6,997 bases of DNA from contig JANLSO010000038.1 in assembly GCA_031362405.1 (NCBI GenBank), positions 1-6,997 of the forward strand. The letters run 5' to 3'. The notes beneath the pieces are model-generated. The model had not been told where the DNA came from. It saw only the letters and a list, made by a program, of their open reading frames with translations, and did not search any database. This DNA comes from JANLSO01 sp031362405. GTDB lineage: Bacteria; Actinomycetota; Thermoleophilia; Miltoncostaeales; Miltoncostaeaceae. Positions 5,153 through 6,997 of the stretch are shown piece by piece (the stretch's first letter is position 1; each line of letters starts with the position of its first letter). The position numbers and the translations under genes were made by a program.

Positions 5153-6513
5153 GCGCCTCCGCGCGTCCGAAGAGGACAACCCGTCGTCCTGCGCCGCCCG
5201 AAATGGTCAGCCCCGAAAGGGTCGTGGCCCTGCGCGTCATGCGGCGTGTCGCCGAGGGGGCCTACGCCGACCGAGCCCTTGCCGGCGAGGCCCGGGCCGC
5301 TCACCTTGATCTGCGCGCTCGCTCCGCGGCGGCGCGACTCGTGTTCGGGGCCGTCCAACGCCGCCGCACCCTCGACTGGCTGCTCGACGGCGCCGTCGAG
5401 AACCCGGAAGCGGTCGAGCCGGGCGTGCGCGATGTGCTGCGCCTCGGTGCCTACGAGCTGGCGTGGTCCGATCGGGTACCGCCACGCGCGGCCGTCGACC
5501 AGGCGGTCAGGCTGGTCCGCGCACTGCCCGGCGACGGGACCCGCGCCCAGGCCCGTGCGGGCCTCGTCAACGCCGTGCTGCGACGCTTGTCCGATGAAGC
5601 ACGCCCGCGTCTGGATGAGCTGGCCCGCGACCCGGCCAATGCGGCGATCGTCCACTCCTTGCCCGACTGGATCGCCTCCGGGCTGATTTCCGCCCTCGGT
5701 GCGGCGACCGCGGCCGAGGTGATGGCGGCCGTCAACGAGCCCGCCGAGTCGGCCCTGCGCTGGAATCCGCTACGCGGGCCGCGGGTGGGCGTCACCAAAG
5801 ACCTCACCGTGCCCTGGCACGACGACCCCGTGCTGCCCGAGGCGATCGTGCTCGACGGGCCCTACGCGGTCGAGGACTCCGCGGCCTTCAAACGCGGCCT
5901 CGTGATGGGCCAAAGCCGGGCATCGATGCTGCCCGCGCGCGTGCTCGCGCCGCGCCCCAACGAACGGATTCTCGATCTTTGCGCCGCGCCAGGCGCCAAA
6001 ACGACGCACATCGCGGCGCTGGCACAGGGGGGTGCCCGGATCACCGCGGTCGAGCTGCACCCCGCCCGCGCCAAGGCCATGAAGATCCTCGCAAAGCGCA
6101 TGGGCGCCCGGATCGACGTGGTCTTCGGCGATGCGCTGGAAGCCGATTTGGAGGGCAACTTCGACGCCGTGCTCGTCGACCCTCCGTGCACGGGGCTTGG
6201 TGTTCTCTCGGCGCGCCCCGATTCGCGGTGGCGTCGCCGTGAAGAGGCCCTCGGCCCACTCGTCGAGTTGCAGGCGGCGCTGTTGGAGAGGGCCCTCGGG
6301 CAGGTCCGCCCCGGCGGCCGCGTGGTCTACAGCACCTGTACGTTGCTGGCGGCCGAGAACGAGGAAATCATCCGCGCATCGGGCGCGAGCCTCGTCGACC
6401 TTACGCAGCGGTTCCCCGGAATGGCGCACCCCACGCTGCCGGGGGCGTTGCTCACGCTGCCGTCGACCCACCGAACGGATGGATTCTTCGTCGCCGAGCT
6501 CCGCGCCGGCTGA
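5149..6513 (+). CDS. rsmB: 16S rRNA (cytosine(967)-C(5))-methyltransferase RsmB
   Basis: Uses S-adenosylmethionine to methylate C967 (E. coli numbering) of 16S rRNA before the small subunit is complete. A basic tail (1-20) leads into an N-terminal NusB-like RNA-binding domain (about 22-150, with ARLVFGAVQRRRTLDWLL). The C-terminal Rossmann-fold methyltransferase has motif I as ILDLCAAPGAKTTH (274-287), an acidic ribose-binding residue in AVELHPARA (300-308), DPPCTGLGVL (344-353) and YSTCTL (394-399). Cys347 and Cys397 correspond to the paired cysteines of RNA m5C methyltransferases, the latter being the catalytic nucleophile. HRTDGFFVA (441-449) closes the fold. At 454 residues it has the usual length. 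ATG 5149 is preferred because it overlaps the fmt TGA (ATGA) and has GAGGTG before it; a GTG at 5122 would give 463 residues. It is the last gene of the def-fmt-rsmB operon. Confidence 0.96.
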   Translation: MSASARPKRTTRRPAPPEMVSPERVVALRVMRRVAEGAYADRALAGEARAAHLDLRARSAAARLVFGAVQRRRTLDWLLDGAVENPEAVEPGVRDVLRLGAYELAWSDRVPPRAAVDQAVRLVRALPGDGTRAQARAGLVNAVLRRLSDEARPRLDELARDPANAAIVHSLPDWIASGLISALGAATAAEVMAAVNEPAESALRWNPLRGPRVGVTKDLTVPWHDDPVLPEAIVLDGPYAVEDSAAFKRGLVMGQSRASMLPARVLAPRPNERILDLCAAPGAKTTHIAALAQGGARITAVELHPARAKAMKILAKRMGARIDVVFGDALEADLEGNFDAVLVDPPCTGLGVLSARPDSRWRRREEALGPLVELQAALLERALGQVRPGGRVVYSTCTLLAAENEEIIRASGASLVDLTQRFPGMAHPTLPGALLTLPSTHRTDGFFVAELRAG

Positions 6514-6520
6514 CCTGCGG

Positions 6521-6563
6521 GGGAGGTGGGCTCCCATCCGCCGGTGCGGTCTGCCGTCGGCGG
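6521..6563 (+). terminator. Possible hairpins after rsmB
   Basis: Two GC-rich stems lie between the rsmB stop and the next promoter. The first is GGGAG (6521-6525) with CTCCC (6531-6535). The second is CCGCCG (6538-6543) with CGGCGG (6558-6563), with CGG/CCG able to pair inside it. Neither is followed by a T run. They could end the operon weakly, or simply reflect base composition; the second overlaps the likely -35 zone of the protease gene. Confidence 0.3.
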
Positions 6564-6570
6564 GTCGCCC

Positions 6571-6576
6571 TAGCCT
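6571..6576 (+). promoter_or_regulatory. Candidate -10 element (TAGCCT) for a leaderless protease transcript
   Basis: TAGCCT fits TAnnnT and lies seven bases before the ATG at 6584, so transcription would begin at the start codon itself. The arrangement repeats that of def (TACCCT, six bases). The G run touching the ATG is too close to act as a Shine-Dalgarno sequence. Confidence 0.5.
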
Positions 6577-6583
6577 CCGGGGG

Positions 6584-6997
6584 ATGAAGGTTCGTCGCAA
6601 TCTCGTAGGGCTGCTCGCGCTCGGCGCCTTTGGCGCGCCGATGGCCGCTGCGACGCCGGTTGTCCCCGGCGAGGTCGTCGTCAGGTTCGAGTCAGGAGAC
6701 CGTGTCGCAGCGCTCCGACGCTCTCGACGCGGTCGCAGAGTCGTCGGTTGTCGTGGCGCGGCCCGGGCCACGCTCGTCGAGCTCGCCGACGGAGTTACCG
6801 TGGCGGAGAGCCTTGCCGTGCTGCGCTACGAACCCGACGTGCTCTGGGCCGAGCCGAACTATCGCTGGTCGGCGGCGGCGATTCCCGACGACCCGGGCTT
6901 CGTTGATCAATGGGGTCTTCGCAATATCGGCCAACCGATCGGAGGCCTCACCGGCCTGGTGGGGGCGGATATCCACATCTCCGATGCCTGGGATCTC
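6584..6997 (+). CDS. Secreted subtilisin-like (S8) serine protease, 3' end beyond the window
   Basis: The frame is open from ATG 6584 to the window edge (138 codons seen). Residues 1-23 are a Sec signal peptide: MKVRR, a hydrophobic stretch LVGLLALGAFGAPM, and an A-A-A cleavage site before TPVVPGE. Residues about 27-95 (EVVVRFESGD to VLWAEPNYRW) match the propeptide seen in many secreted subtilases, where a short alpha/beta domain ends in an x-x-EPN motif and acts as a chaperone and inhibitor. Residues 101-138 (DDPGFVDQWGLRNIGQ, then GADIHISDAWDL) are the typical opening of the S8 catalytic domain, just before the first catalytic Asp strand. The Asp/His/Ser triad is outside the window, so activity cannot be judged. 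It probably acts outside the cell or at the surface. It is on the same strand as rsmB, 70 bases after it, but has its own candidate promoter and no functional link to the operon. Confidence 0.88.
   Translation, partial: MKVRRNLVGLLALGAFGAPMAAATPVVPGEVVVRFESGDRVAALRRSRRGRRVVGCRGAARATLVELADGVTVAESLAVLRYEPDVLWAEPNYRWSAAAIPDDPGFVDQWGLRNIGQPIGGLTGLVGADIHISDAWDL

Noticed and set aside
4984..5655. A 223-residue open frame on the - strand across fmt and rsmB
   Set aside because: It is antisense to two genes with clear catalytic motifs and has no domain of its own.
5770..6771. A 333-residue open frame on the - strand across rsmB and the protease gene
   Set aside because: It is antisense to well-supported rsmB, is Arg/Pro/Ala-rich without any recognisable motif, and even crosses the rsmB-protease boundary. 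It is a shadow of high-GC coding sequence.
6584..6997. The protease gene as a fourth member of the def operon
   Set aside because: It has its own candidate promoter, a 70-base gap with hairpins, and an unrelated extracellular role.

Overview
This is a high-GC bacterial chromosome segment, with G or C strongly favoured at third codon positions. It carries the housekeeping order priA, def, fmt, rsmB, all on the + strand. The deformylase has a charged N-terminal extension and the Fmt and RsmB texts have an actinobacterial flavour. PriA, however, keeps intact helicase motifs and all eight zinc-binding cysteines, whereas PriA of Mycobacterium and Streptomyces is known to have lost its helicase motifs. 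Together with leaderless-looking TAnCCT promoters, this makes me favour a deep-branching actinobacterium such as Thermoleophilia/Solirubrobacterales. That placement is inference from remembered family features, not a search result.

Region by region: (1) 1-2207 is the primosomal helicase PriA, whose true start may lie before the window. (2) 2208-2794 is a gap in the housekeeping cluster. It holds three related copies of a GGTGCC/GGCACC palindromic element (2212-2234, 2324-2356, 2358-2382), a perfect hairpin (2390-2405), a 67-residue gene on the - strand (2413-2616) that I do not recognise, and a divergent upstream region. (3) 2795-3652 is a well-started gene for a 285-residue protein resembling the PD-(D/E)XK nuclease superfamily but lacking the lysine of the E-x-K motif. 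(4) 3705-6513 is def-fmt-rsmB, joined by two four-base stop/start overlaps (GTGA and ATGA). (5) 6584 to the window end is the start of a secreted subtilisin-like protease: signal peptide, propeptide and the first residues of the S8 domain.

How the genes work together: def, fmt and rsmB serve translation. Fmt formylates initiator Met-tRNA, Def removes the formyl group from new proteins, and RsmB methylates 16S rRNA. PriA restarts stalled replication forks and is a usual neighbour of this set. The insertion between priA and def (repeat cluster, small gene, nuclease-like gene) is the accessory and least explained part of the window and the most likely place for something undescribed. I see no CRISPR array, tRNA, rRNA, transposase gene or insertion sequence.
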